A stretch of DNA of 64,000 nucleotides from Micromonospora_I sp040659735 (GCF_040659735.1 NZ_JBFANZ010000004.1:1-64000), one strand, 5' to 3'. Shown: positions 17,140 to 25,937, counted from the stretch's first letter. Notes: generated by a model from the sequence alone, not told the origin. A program made the numbers and translations.

Positions 17140-18100
17140 ACAGGTGCTCCATGACGGTCGAAGGGTCGGCGAGCGGGGCCTCGAGTGCGCGGGCGGAGGC
17201 GTCGGCGACCTCCGCGCGGACCTTGTCCCGCAGGGCGTCCAGCTCGTCGCCGGTCATGCCGGCGGATTCAAGGACGCGGGAGAGCCGGACGATCGGCTCC
17301 TGCTCCAGGGCGCGGTCCAGTTCGCCCGGTTCCCGGTAGCTTTCGACGTCGCCGATGTAGTGGCCCACGATGCGCTCGGTCATCGCCTCGATGACGACCG
17401 GGCCGTCGCCCGCCCGGGCGCGTCGGGCGGCCTCCGCGACCGTGTCGCGCACGATGGCGACGTCGTTACCGTCGATCCGCACGCCCGGGATGCCATAGGC
17501 CGAACTACGTTTGAAAAGCCGGTCCGAGGTCACCATCGCGGCGGTCGGAGTGAGTTCCGAATAGCGATTGTTTTCGATGACGAAAAGAACCGGGAGCCGG
17601 CGGATCGACGCGAAGTTCATCGCCTCGTGAACCGAGCCCTGGTTGACGGCGCCGTCACCGAACGCCGCCACCGCGACCCGGCCGGAGCCGTCGAATGTGG
17701 ACGCCAAAGCGGCACCGGTGGCAATCGGCGCGCCGGCGCCGACAATCGAATTCTCTCCATACATTCCGTGCTCCGGATCGGAAAGGTAGGCCGAGCCCCC
17801 GCGGCCACCATTGAGCCCACTGGTGCGACCGAGAAGTTCACCGAACATCGCGTCCAGGGACGCGCCGCACGCGATCGCCCAGCCATGGCCCCGGTAGGTC
17901 GGGAACACCACGTCCGTCGGCAGGTCAAGCGCGGCGCAGGTGCCGACGTAGATGGCCTCCTGGCCGTTGCAGAGGTGCACGGACCCGACTACGGCGCCCT
18001 CGGCGCGCAGCCGCCGGATCTCCTCTTCGAAGAAACGGATCCGCAACATGGTCGCCAGGTGACGCGCGAGTTCGTCGACGTCCTGAACTCGGTCTCGCAC
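17132..18100 (-). CDS. 2-oxoacid dehydrogenase E1 component, alpha subunit
   Basis: Encodes 322 residues with the TPP-binding motif from GDGAVNQG (148-155) to VIENN (174-178), and the segment TYRGHGWAIACGA. Length and style resemble acetoin:DCPIP oxidoreductase and pyruvate E1 alpha. GTG 18100 has AAGGAG at good spacing. It is the first gene of a ten-gene leftward run and shares a 240-bp divergent intergenic region with ridA. A codon-usage dip between about 17500 and 17800 (more A/T) is visible but the frame is intact. Confidence 0.93.
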   Translation of the reverse strand: MRDRVQDVDELARHLATMLRIRFFEEEIRRLRAEGAVVGSVHLCNGQEAIYVGTCAALDLPTDVVFPTYRGHGWAIACGASLDAMFGELLGRTSGLNGGRGGSAYLSDPEHGMYGENSIVGAGAPIATGAALASTFDGSGRVAVAAFGDGAVNQGSVHEAMNFASIRRLPVLFVIENNRYSELTPTAAMVTSDRLFKRSSAYGIPGVRIDGNDVAIVRDTVAEAARRARAGDGPVVIEAMTERIVGHYIGDVESYREPGELDRALEQEPIVRLSRVLESAGMTGDELDALRDKVRAEVADASARALEAPLADPSTVMEHLYA

Positions 18101-18230
18101 GCGCTCTCCTTCTGGTCGTCAAAGGCCACCGCGACGGCGTTTCGTGGCCGCAGTACGCGTGGTCGGCAGGCTCTCTGTCCTGTTGAGCAGACGAAACCGC
18201 GATACCGCGGGACTGTGCCAGTTTCTGGAA

Positions 18231-18242
18231 CCGGAATTCCGG
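18231..18242. promoter_or_regulatory. 12-bp palindrome in the divergent ridA / E1 alpha spacer
   Basis: CCGGAATTCCGG is a perfect palindrome in the middle of the 240-bp spacer, next to an unusually A/T-rich patch (CTATTTAAAATTTCC). That is where divergent promoters would be expected, though I see no convincing -35/-10 pair. It is a candidate operator, perhaps for the IclR protein. Confidence 0.35.
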
Positions 18243-18340
18243 CTATTTAAAATTTCCGTGATGTTATGCCGCTCACTCCGCGTTTGAACAGGCAGGCTGG
18301 CCCCTGACCGCATCACAGAACAGAACCGAGGGGACCGACG

Positions 18341-18769
18341 TTGAGCGCCGTACGCCGCTGGAATCCGACTGAAATCGCGCCGCCGATCGGCAAGTACAGC
18401 CATCTGGCGCAGGCCCCCGCCGGACACCGGCTGGTCTTCGTCTCCGGACAGGTGGGCAACCTCGCCGACGGCGCCCTCGCCGGACCGGGGGCCGTCGAAC
18501 AGACCCGACAGGTCTTCGCGAACCTGGAGGCGCTCCTCACGCACCTGGGCGTCACCCCGGCGGAGGTGGTCAAGCTGCTGACGTTCGTCGCCGGCACCGA
18601 GCACCTGGCCGGCTTCGCCGCCGCGCGTGATGAGGTGTTTGCCCGCTGGTACCCGGACGGACGCTGGCCGGGCCACTCGCTCGCGGTCGTCGCCGCGCTC
18701 GCCGCGCCCGACCTCGCCGTCGAGATGGAGGCGATCGTCGCGGTGCCGGAGAGCGACGAGCGGAAGTAG
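18341..18769 (+). CDS. RidA/YjgF-family protein
   Basis: Encodes 142 residues, typical for RidA. The pattern YSHLAQAPAG, LVFVSGQVG and VFANLEALLTHLGVTPAEVVKL is characteristic, and the protein should form a trimer. RidA proteins hydrolyse reactive enamines/imines released by PLP enzymes or act as specific deaminases in catabolic operons. TTG 18341 is the likely start, with GAGGGG 8 bases before it. The next gene, 11 bp downstream, encodes a PLP-dependent enzyme, which fits the imine-clearing role. Confidence 0.9.
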   Translation: MSAVRRWNPTEIAPPIGKYSHLAQAPAGHRLVFVSGQVGNLADGALAGPGAVEQTRQVFANLEALLTHLGVTPAEVVKLLTFVAGTEHLAGFAAARDEVFARWYPDGRWPGHSLAVVAALAAPDLAVEMEAIVAVPESDERK

Positions 18770-18780
18770 GGGCGGCAGAC

Positions 18781-19890
18781 GTGACAACCGACCGCTGTCT
18801 CGACGCCCCCGCGTTCCGCGCGCTCTTCCCCGCGCTGGAGAGCTACGCGTGGCTCGACACCCCCGGCAGCCCGCCGCTGGCCCGCCCCGTCGGCGACGTC
18901 CTGAGCGCCACGCTCGACGCCTGGCTCGCCGGCGACTTCGACTGGCTCGCCTGGGACCACACCCCTCAGGACGTACGGACGCTCTTCGCCCGGTACGTCG
19001 GCGTCGATCCGGATGCCGTCGCGCTGATGGGCTCGGTCGCCGAGGGCGCGACCACGGTGGCCCGCAGCCTGCCGCCCGGGCGGATCGTCGTGTCGGATGA
19101 GGAGTTCCGCAGCAACCTGTTCCCCTGGCTGCAGCTCGACCCGGCGACGCACGACGTCGTTCGGGTGACCGCTCGTGACGGCGCGGTCCGGACCGAGGAT
19201 CTCGTCGCCGCGTGCGGCGAGGGAACGGTTCTGCTCGCCGTCAGCGAGGTCCTCTCCCGCGACGGCGTCCGGGCCGACCTGGCTGCGCTGCGCGCCGCGA
19301 CCGATCAGGTCGGGGCGCGGCTGTTCATCGACGCGTCACAGTCTCTCGGTGTGCTCCATCTTGATTTCGCCGCTCTCCGGCCCGACTACGTGGCCGTGCA
19401 CGGATACAAGTGGATGTTCTGCCCGCGGGGTGCCGCCTGGCTCGTCGTGCGGGAGGACCGACAGCGCGAGCTGCGTCCGTTGCTGCCGAGCTGGAAGTCG
19501 ACGCCGCTGCCGCACGGCTATTTCGGCGGGGGATTCGAGCCGGGCCCGGGGATGGCCCGATGCGACACCTCGCCGGCCTGGCTTTCGTGGATCGGGGCGG
19601 AAGCGGCGCTCGGGATCCACCTGCGGCTCGATCCGGTGGAGACGGAGCGGCACTCGATCGCGCTCGCCCAGGCCTTCCTGGAGGGAGCGGAGAAACGGGG
19701 CGCGACGCCGGTCGCATCCGGACTGCCGAGTCAGATCGCGGCCGTCCACGTCCGCGACCCTGGACTCGTGCGGGAGCGGCTGCGGGAGCGCCGGGTGAAG
19801 GCGACGATGACGGAGAACCGGCTGCGGGTCGGTTTCCATTACTTCAACCACGAGCGCGATCTGGAGGCCGTGCTCAGCGCGCTGGGCTGA
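18781..19890 (+). CDS. Class V aminotransferase-fold PLP enzyme (cysteine desulfurase/lyase type)
   Basis: Encodes 369 residues. The PLP-binding Lys lies in VHGYKWMFCPRG, preceded by LFIDASQSLGVLHLD with the cofactor-contacting Asp. This arrangement fits selenocysteine-lyase/kynureninase-like class V enzymes rather than housekeeping IscS, since the typical long cysteine loop is absent. GTG 18781 closely follows the ridA stop. A 19-bp hairpin ends the unit. It probably acts on an amino acid-like intermediate; substrate unknown. Confidence 0.87.
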   Translation: MTTDRCLDAPAFRALFPALESYAWLDTPGSPPLARPVGDVLSATLDAWLAGDFDWLAWDHTPQDVRTLFARYVGVDPDAVALMGSVAEGATTVARSLPPGRIVVSDEEFRSNLFPWLQLDPATHDVVRVTARDGAVRTEDLVAACGEGTVLLAVSEVLSRDGVRADLAALRAATDQVGARLFIDASQSLGVLHLDFAALRPDYVAVHGYKWMFCPRGAAWLVVREDRQRELRPLLPSWKSTPLPHGYFGGGFEPGPGMARCDTSPAWLSWIGAEAALGIHLRLDPVETERHSIALAQAFLEGAEKRGATPVASGLPSQIAAVHVRDPGLVRERLRERRVKATMTENRLRVGFHYFNHERDLEAVLSALG

Positions 19891-19897
19891 GCACAGG

Positions 19898-19940
19898 GCC
19901 GCCGCCGGTGCCCGCGGGATGCGCGGGCACCGGCGGCGGC
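19898..19940. terminator. Very strong 19-bp hairpin terminator
   Basis: A perfect 19-bp stem (19898-19916 with 19922-19940) with loop GGATG begins 8 bp after the stop of the class V enzyme and lies before the convergent gene ending at 20007. No T-run follows. It likely works for both directions. Confidence 0.8.
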
Positions 19941-20006
19941 TCGGCACGGCGGTCAGGAGGGCGAGAGTCTCCGGTTACGGAGCGCCTCGCAACGACCGCT
20001 GGTAGA

Positions 20007-20915
20007 TCAGGAGGAGACCTGGCCCCCGGCTTCGACGCCGAGCGGCGTCGCGGACCCCACGCCGGCGTCGCCGTCACGGTCGGCAAGGTTGCGCGCCTGC
20101 TGCGGCCACGTCGCCACGGTCGGCGCGAGCCGCAGCCCGGCCGACCGCAGGATCGCGCGCAGCGCCGTCTCGTCGGTCGCGGCCAGCTGCGCGTACGTGC
20201 GGATACCCGCGCCGTTCAAGGCCAGCACGATCTTCGGGCCGATGCCCGCGATCCGCCGGAGGTCGTCGCCGCGCCCGGAAACCGTGCCCGGTCCGTCGGC
20301 GGTCCCGGGAGTCGGCACATCGCTCCCGCTCACGGCGGCCGCCTGGGCCACCACGGCGGGTGTTGCCCGGCCGGTGGTCGCGGCAGGCGCGCCGGCGTCC
20401 ACGTCAGCGGCAGGCGCATCCTCCGTCGCGACCGGGGTGGCCGCGGACGGGGTGTCGACGGGCGGCGCCGGGGAATCCACAACGGCCGCCGCGGCGGGCG
20501 TGGCCTCCGGCACCGCTGAGGCACCGAAGGCCGGCACCTCGACCAGGGTCACATCGGAAGCGGGCGCCGCCTTCTGCACCGGCGCGGCCTCGGGCCGGCG
20601 GGAGCCCGCGTCGACGTCGTCAGCCGGAGACGTGACGGACGACCGCTCCTCGTCGGTGCCGGCCGTGTCGGCCGGGGCTGGCGTGCTCGCGACGGGAGCA
20701 TCAGCGGGTGACTCCGCACGCGCAGCAGGCTCGACCGGCGCGGTGGCGGTCACTCCCCCGGCGGGTGCGAGACCCGGGGCGTAGTCCACCGCCCGGTACG
20801 CGCCCGTGCTCGTCGTGCGCGGGTTCCTCCCCCACAGCAACCAGCCGAGCAGCAGCCCGAGCAGCACGGCCAGAACGCATATCAACGTATGCCCCGCGGA
20901 CCACGACAACGACAC
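20007..20915 (-). CDS. Membrane-anchored protein with C-terminal helix-hairpin-helix
   Basis: Encodes 302 residues. One N-terminal transmembrane helix (TLICVLAVLLGLLLGWLLW) is followed by about 170 residues of Ala/Pro/Thr/Asp-rich disordered linker. A C-terminal HhH-type domain follows (DDLRRIAGIGPKIVLALNGA, then GIRTYAQLA), like the DNA- or protein-binding modules found at the end of ribosomal L21-fusion and other actinobacterial proteins. GTG 20915 is chosen for its AGGAGG site 6 bases upstream. Role unknown; the HhH faces the cytoplasm if the N-terminus is outside. Confidence 0.75.
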   Translation of the reverse strand: MSLSWSAGHTLICVLAVLLGLLLGWLLWGRNPRTTSTGAYRAVDYAPGLAPAGGVTATAPVEPAARAESPADAPVASTPAPADTAGTDEERSSVTSPADDVDAGSRRPEAAPVQKAAPASDVTLVEVPAFGASAVPEATPAAAAVVDSPAPPVDTPSAATPVATEDAPAADVDAGAPAATTGRATPAVVAQAAAVSGSDVPTPGTADGPGTVSGRGDDLRRIAGIGPKIVLALNGAGIRTYAQLAATDETALRAILRSAGLRLAPTVATWPQQARNLADRDGDAGVGSATPLGVEAGGQVSS

Positions 20916-21094
20916 GGCAAACCTCCTGAATAGCGCGCGGAAGCGCGAAAGAATCTCGCGGCAGCTTCGCACAGGTCGGGTGCGCACGACGAAGTGACCA
21001 CGATCCCGCGGCGCGCCCCGGGACGCGGCGGGAGATCAGGAGGTCACTGCCGTGGCGGATTTCGCCGTGACCGGTGGCGGAGACGACCGCGGTT

Positions 21095-21535
21095 TCAGGC
21101 TCCGCTCGACGGTCGCAGCGGCAGGATCGGGCCCACGTAGAGCCAGAGCCCGTCGTGACGCACGAACCGGCTGTGCTCGTGCATCACGCCCACCCGTCCG
21201 TGCTCGCTGTAGTGCGCGCGGAACTCCACGGTCCCGTCGGCTGCCAGCATCCCACCGCCGGTCGTACCGATGATGTCGAGTCGCAGCCAGCGCTGTTCCG
21301 GGTCGAACCGGATGTGCGACGGTCTTGTCGTTGAGTGCCATGTCCGGAGGAGATAGGCGGCATCGGTGACGGCGAACGCGCTGAAGCGTGAGCGCATGAG
21401 CAGTTCCGCCGTCGGCGCCGATGCTTCCGCGCGGTGGAAGCGCCCGCAGCAGCCACCGTAGGGCTCGCCGGTCCCGCACGGACAGGGTGAGGCGGAATCG
21501 AGCGGCGGCGTGCGGGGCGCGCTGCGTCTGGCCAT
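21095..21535 (-). CDS. YchJ-like UPF0225 protein with SEC-C motif
   Basis: Encodes 146 residues with the zinc-binding SEC-C-type motif CPCGTGEPYGGCCGRFH near the N-terminus, followed by the family core LMRSRFSAFAVTDAAYLL and FRAHYSEHG. This is a conserved family of unknown function. The gene is single and divergent from the secreted peptidase gene, with 158 bp between their starts. Confidence 0.88.
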   Translation of the reverse strand: MARRSAPRTPPLDSASPCPCGTGEPYGGCCGRFHRAEASAPTAELLMRSRFSAFAVTDAAYLLRTWHSTTRPSHIRFDPEQRWLRLDIIGTTGGGMLAADGTVEFRAHYSEHGRVGVMHEHSRFVRHDGLWLYVGPILPLRPSSGA

Positions 21536-21693
21536 TACGACATTGTGCCCGAACTGGCCGCGGGCCTGGTAGCCACGGGCGACGAAACCGAAAGATACCT
21601 CCGACAGGTGTTGTCACGTCGGCAGATATTGACATGAACCTGACTTTAAGTCAGCCTCATCGATACGCCAGTTTCCCGTCGAGTGGAGGTCCA

Positions 21694-22431
21694 ATGCTCA
21701 GACGTACCGGAAGACTTGTCGCCGCGCTCATGCTCGCCGCGACCGCGAGCCTCGTCGGCGCGGTCACCACCGCAAGCCCCGCGTCCGCCGACGGCTGTTA
21801 CACCTGGGGACGCACGCTGTCGGAAGGGATGTCCGGGGCGGATGTCCGGGAGTTGCAGATCCGCGTCGCCGGCTACCCCGGCTACGGGGGCGTCCTCGCC
21901 CTCGACAGCGCCTTCGGCCCCGGCACGAAGGCTGCGGTCACCCGGTTCCAGCAGGCCTACGGCCTCTCCGCGGACGGCGTCGCCGGGCCGCAGACGTTCA
22001 ACAAGCTCTACGCGCTGCAGGACGACGACTGCACCCCGGTCAACTTCAGCTACGCCGAGTTCAACGACTGTAACTCGGACTGGTCCGGCGGCGCCGTCTC
22101 GGCGGCCACCGCGCGGGCGAACGCGCTGGTCAACATGTGGAAGTTGCAGGCGATGCGGCATGCGCTGGGTGACCAGCCGATCCGGGTGACCAGCGCCTTC
22201 CGCAGCCACGCCTGCAACAACGCGGCCGGCGGCTCGGCGACCAGCCGCCACCTCTACGGGGACGCCGTCGACCTCGGCGTCAGCCCCCACTCGCTGTGCA
22301 AGTTGGCCCAGCAGGCCCGCAACCACGGCTGGAACGAGATCCTCGGCCCCGGCTATCCGGGCCACAGCGACCACACCCACGTCGCGCACAAGTCGAGCCG
22401 TACCTGGTCGGCCAGCTCCTGCGGAATCTGA
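21694..22431 (+). CDS. Secreted peptidoglycan-binding D-Ala-D-Ala carboxypeptidase (M15)
   Basis: Encodes 245 residues. A Sec signal peptide ending at PASADG is followed by a peptidoglycan-binding domain (SEGMSGADVRELQIRVAGY to DGVAGPQTFNKLY). The M15 peptidase core has the zinc ligands in SRHLYGDAVDLG (His, Asp) and HSDHTHVAH. Several paired cysteines fit an exported enzyme. ATG 21694 follows GGAGG closely. It probably trims peptide stems in the cell wall. A hairpin terminator follows at once. Confidence 0.92.
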   Translation: MLRRTGRLVAALMLAATASLVGAVTTASPASADGCYTWGRTLSEGMSGADVRELQIRVAGYPGYGGVLALDSAFGPGTKAAVTRFQQAYGLSADGVAGPQTFNKLYALQDDDCTPVNFSYAEFNDCNSDWSGGAVSAATARANALVNMWKLQAMRHALGDQPIRVTSAFRSHACNNAAGGSATSRHLYGDAVDLGVSPHSLCKLAQQARNHGWNEILGPGYPGHSDHTHVAHKSSRTWSASSCGI

Positions 22432-22444
22432 CCACTCTGGTCCA

Positions 22445-22480
22445 CTGGTGCCGAAGCTGACCGACCCGCTTCGGCACCAG
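22445..22480 (+). terminator. Hairpin terminator after the M15 peptidase gene
   Basis: A perfect 13-bp stem (22445-22457 with 22468-22480) with a 10-base loop starts 14 bp past the stop codon. A flanking CCACT/AGTGG pair can extend the stem. Confidence 0.75.
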
Positions 22481-22707
22481 CAGTGGTCAGTCCGGATGGC
22501 CCTGTCGTGCCAGCCGAGACCACCGACCATTTCGGACAGACGAACGGCACGGAAGGCATGTAGTTCGAGCCCGTTCGATGTGACATGAATGTGTGGCTCA
22601 CGGCCATGGCTCACCTCCGTCGACCGCCGTAGGTTTCCCGGCAACGCGACGATGTGTGACCCCCGTCACCCGACTGATACGCCGTCGCCACGGAACCCCT
22701 GCGGAGG

Positions 22708-22865
22708 ATGGCGATGGCCGGCCAAGCGCTCCTGTCGGTTCGGGGGCTGACCCGTGACTTCCGGGGCTTCCGGGGCTTCCGGGCTGTCAACGAGGTCGAC
22801 CTCGATGTCGTGGCGGGGAGCGTGCACGCGCTGGTCGGTCCCAACGGCGCCGGCAAGACCACCTT
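22708..22865 (+). pseudogene. 5' fragment of a LivG/UrtD-like ABC ATPase gene
   Basis: About 50 codons remain: an ABC N-terminus with RAVNEVDLDVVAGSVHALVG and an intact Walker A GPNGAGKTT. The sequence then leaves the family abruptly at about 22862. A GGAGG site precedes ATG 22714. Three tandem copies of a 9-bp unit (CTTCCGGGG, 22757-22783) encode FRGFRGFR, where relatives have a single FGG/FRG. The missing Q-loop, signature and Walker B make it non-functional. It is joined directly to a piece of a LivM-like permease. Confidence 0.85.
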
Positions 22866-23434
22866 GGAGCTCGATCACCGGCGGGGAGAACGGCCTGCAG
22901 GGCGTGCCGCGCGAGTTGGCCGGCGTCGACCTGTCGGACGACTACTACTTCTACTACGCCTGCCTCCCCTTGGTGCTGGCCGGGCTCTTCGCCGCCTGGC
23001 GGATCGTGCACTCACCGTTCGGGCGGGTCCTGGTCGGCATCCGCGACAATCCGGCGCGCGCCCGGGCCCTGGGCTACCCGGTGCACCGCTACAAGCTGAT
23101 CGCGTTCGTCCTCTCGGCGTTCCTCGCCGGCCTGGGCGGCGGCCTCTTCGCCGTCGCGCACCGGTTCGTCTCGCTGGACGTGCTGCACTGGACGACCTCC
23201 GGCAAGGCCGTCATCGTCGTCGTGCTCGGTGGCATCGGCACGCTCTGGGGCGGCCTGCTCGGCGCCGCCGTGCTGATCCGCCTCGAGGACTGGCTCTCGT
23301 TCTCCGGGTTCGAGGCCGTCGGCCTGGTCACCGGCGGCATCTTCGTGCTCGTCGTGCTGCTCTTCCGGCGCGGCCTGTGGGGCACCGTCGCCGCGCTGGC
23401 CAACCGGTGGATGGCGGCGCGCCGCCGGAGATGA
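22866..23434 (+). pseudogene. 3' fragment of a LivM-like branched-chain amino acid permease gene
   Basis: In a different frame from the ATPase fragment, the sequence resumes as the C-terminal 190 residues of LivM: TGGENGLQGVPRELAG, then VGIRDNPARARALGYPV, GGLFAVAHRFV and GGIGTLWGGLLGAAVLI, through to the natural Arg-rich end. The N-terminal half and any start codon are missing. Operons of the order livG-livF-livH-livM would give exactly this structure after a single deletion from inside livG to inside livM. Confidence 0.87.
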
Positions 23435-23590
23435 CCGCGCCCGGTGCGCGTCGTCGGACCGCCGTGCTCCGGGCGAAGACGCGCTGCCCGACGGCGGCCC
23501 GCTGCGCGGCAGCGGCGGTCGAGTCGGCACCGGGCAGCACGAGGGTCGAAGGGGTACGCGTTGCCCGCTCCCTCCGGACCGAGCGGTGCG

Positions 23591-25237
23591 TCACGCCTCG
23601 GCGGCCTGCCGCTTCACGATCTTGCCGACGTCGGTGCCGGCGGGCAGCGTCCCGTACTCGTACGACCGGTCCGGACCGAGCCGGGCGCCGACGAACGCGT
23701 CCGAGACCTCGGCCGGGGCATGCCGGATGAGCAGTGACGCCTGCAGGGCCAGCGCGAGCCGCTCGGTGAGACGGCGAGCCTGCGCGAGATCCGGCTCGGC
23801 CCGGACCGATGCGAGCGTCGAGGTGACCTCCTTGACATGGGCGTCGAGCAGCTCCGAGACACCTGCGGCCTGGTTGACCTCCGCGAGGAACGCCTCGATC
23901 ACGGCGGGCTCGCGGGAGATCGCGCGCAGCACGTCGAGGGCGATGACGTTGCCGGAGCCCTCCCAGATCGCCAGCAGCGGCGCCTCACGATAGCGGCGGG
24001 CAAGGGGGAAGCCTTCCGTGTAGCCGTTTCCGCCGAGGCACTCCATCGCCTCGTAGGCGTGGTTCGGGCCGCGCTTGCAGACCCAGTACTTGCTCACCGG
24101 GGTCGCCAGCCGCCGGAACGCCTGCTCCTGCTCGTCGGCCTCGGCCTCGTGGGCCCGCGCCAGGCGCATCGCCGTCGCGGTCGCGGCCTCGGACTCCAAC
24201 GCCAGGTCGGCGAGGACCGAGGTCATCACCGGCTGGTCGACCAACCGGGCGCCGAAGACATTGCGGTGCTGGGCGTGCCAGACCGCCTCGGTTACCGACT
24301 GCCGCATCCCGCCCGCCGTACCGATGACGCAGTCCAGCCGGGTATGGCTGACCATTTCGATGATGGTCCGCACCCCTCGGCCCGGCTCCCCCACCATCTG
24401 CGCCCACGCGCCGTCGAGTTCGATCTCCGACGACGCGTTGGACTGGTTGCCGAGCTTGTCCTTCAGCCGCTGGATACGGAACCGGTTGCGGGTGCCGTCG
24501 GGCAGGACGCGAGGCAGCAGGAAGCACGACAGACCGACCGTGCCGGTCTGGGCGAGCACGAGAAAAGCGTCGGACATCGGGGCCGAGCAGAACCACTTGT
24601 GACCGGTGAGCAGATACTCCCCGCCCGGACCGCCGGCGCCGACGGGTTCGGCCCGGGTGGTGTTGGCCCGTACGTCGGATCCGCCCTGCTTCTCGGTCAT
24701 CGCCATGCCGAACAGCACGCCCGGCTTCTCCGCGGCGGGCGAGAGGCGTGGGTCGTAGCCGCGCCCGGTGAGGGGCCGCTCCCACTGCGCGGCGATCTCC
24801 GGCTGCTGCCGAAGGCTGGGCAGGGCCGAGTAGGTCATCGAGATCGGACAGCAGTGGCCCGGCTCGACCTGGTTGAACAGGAAGAACGCCGCTGCGCGCG
24901 CCACGTGGGCCGCCGCCCGGGGCTCAGCCCACGGTCCGGTGTGCGCCCCGTACGCCATGCTGCGGGAGATGATCTCGTGGTAGGCCGGGTCGTAGGTCAC
25001 CTCGTCGATCCGGTGGCCGTACCGGTCATGCGTGTGCAGCACCGGCTTCTTCGTGTTGGCCGCCTCCGCCCAGCCCTGGTACTGCTCGGAGCCGACCAGC
25101 CGGCCGATCTCGTGCAGCTCCTCCTCGGCGTACGAAGCGCCGTACGTGTGCACCGCCTCACGCAGCGGAGCGTTCGCGTCGTACTCGTCGATTCCCACCC
25201 GGACCGGCGGCTGGTTGATGACCTCGTGCGTGTTCAT
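23591..25237 (-). CDS. Acyl-CoA dehydrogenase-family flavoprotein, AidB-like
   Basis: Encodes 548 residues, the length of AidB rather than ordinary acyl-CoA dehydrogenases (about 380). Matching features are FGMAMTEKQGGSDVRANTT, LTGHKWFCSAPMSDAFLVLA, ECLGGNGYTEGFPLARRYRE and LAIWEGSGNVIALDVLRA. AidB binds FAD and DNA in the alkylation response of E. coli, while some homologues act as isovaleryl-CoA-type dehydrogenases. It overlaps its TetR-family regulator gene by 4 bp (ATGA), so expression is coupled to that repressor. Confidence 0.9.
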   Translation of the reverse strand: MNTHEVINQPPVRVGIDEYDANAPLREAVHTYGASYAEEELHEIGRLVGSEQYQGWAEAANTKKPVLHTHDRYGHRIDEVTYDPAYHEIISRSMAYGAHTGPWAEPRAAAHVARAAAFFLFNQVEPGHCCPISMTYSALPSLRQQPEIAAQWERPLTGRGYDPRLSPAAEKPGVLFGMAMTEKQGGSDVRANTTRAEPVGAGGPGGEYLLTGHKWFCSAPMSDAFLVLAQTGTVGLSCFLLPRVLPDGTRNRFRIQRLKDKLGNQSNASSEIELDGAWAQMVGEPGRGVRTIIEMVSHTRLDCVIGTAGGMRQSVTEAVWHAQHRNVFGARLVDQPVMTSVLADLALESEAATATAMRLARAHEAEADEQEQAFRRLATPVSKYWVCKRGPNHAYEAMECLGGNGYTEGFPLARRYREAPLLAIWEGSGNVIALDVLRAISREPAVIEAFLAEVNQAAGVSELLDAHVKEVTSTLASVRAEPDLAQARRLTERLALALQASLLIRHAPAEVSDAFVGARLGPDRSYEYGTLPAGTDVGKIVKRQAAEA

Positions 25238-25872
25238 CTCGACCCCTCGTTGACAACGGCGATCCCTACCGCGCGTAGACAGATGGCGCGCAGCGGGTCG
25301 GTCACGGCCTCCGGCGTCGGGTAGGCGGCGATCGGGGACAGCGGGCCGACGAGAGCCTCACCGATCGCGCCGACGACCGCGGCGGCGGCGAGCTTCGGGT
25401 CCTGCTCGGGCACCTCGCCGCCGCTGATGCCGGCGCGCAGAATGCCCTCGACAAGGTCGCGATAGCTCATCCGGAACGTGAGGCGCTCGGCCTCGACCAG
25501 CGGATCCACCGGCTCGACCAGGAGCGACCACGCCAACCGGCGCCCGCGCAGCGCGCGGCGGGTGAAGACCTCGACCAGCGCGGAGAGACGCCGGGCGGTA
25601 TCGGTCCGACGGTCGTCCACGGCGGCAACGGCGTCCTGCACGGCGGCGAACTCCCGGCCGGCGGCACGGCGGAAGGTCGCGGCGAGCAGCTCGGCCTTGC
25701 TCGGGAAGTGGGTGTAGACCGCGCCGGTGCTGACGCCGGCCGCTTTCGCGACCGCCGCCACGGTGGCGGTGGAGAACCCGTCGGTCGACACGATCGACTC
25801 CGCGGCAGCCAGCAGGCGCTCACGTCGCTGCGCGGCCCGGCTCCGGGTGCGGTCCGTCTCCCGATACACCAT
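25234..25872 (-). CDS. TetR-family transcriptional regulator
   Basis: Encodes 212 residues. The N-terminal helix-turn-helix (about 15-60: LLAAAESIVSTDGFSTATVA, then AGVSTGAVYTHFPSKAELL) is classical TetR, followed by a helical ligand domain. It is the first gene of a two-gene operon with the AidB-like flavoprotein. The inverted repeat TGAAC-N4-GTTCA lies 66 bp upstream of its start and is the likely autoregulatory site. Confidence 0.93.
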   Translation of the reverse strand: MVYRETDRTRSRAAQRRERLLAAAESIVSTDGFSTATVAAVAKAAGVSTGAVYTHFPSKAELLAATFRRAAGREFAAVQDAVAAVDDRRTDTARRLSALVEVFTRRALRGRRLAWSLLVEPVDPLVEAERLTFRMSYRDLVEGILRAGISGGEVPEQDPKLAAAAVVGAIGEALVGPLSPIAAYPTPEAVTDPLRAICLRAVGIAVVNEGSR

Positions 25873-25937
25873 CGCGAATCCTCCGAGCCTGTGACACGAC
25901 CGGTTCAGACGACAGCTCCACCGGCCTGCGCAAGAAA

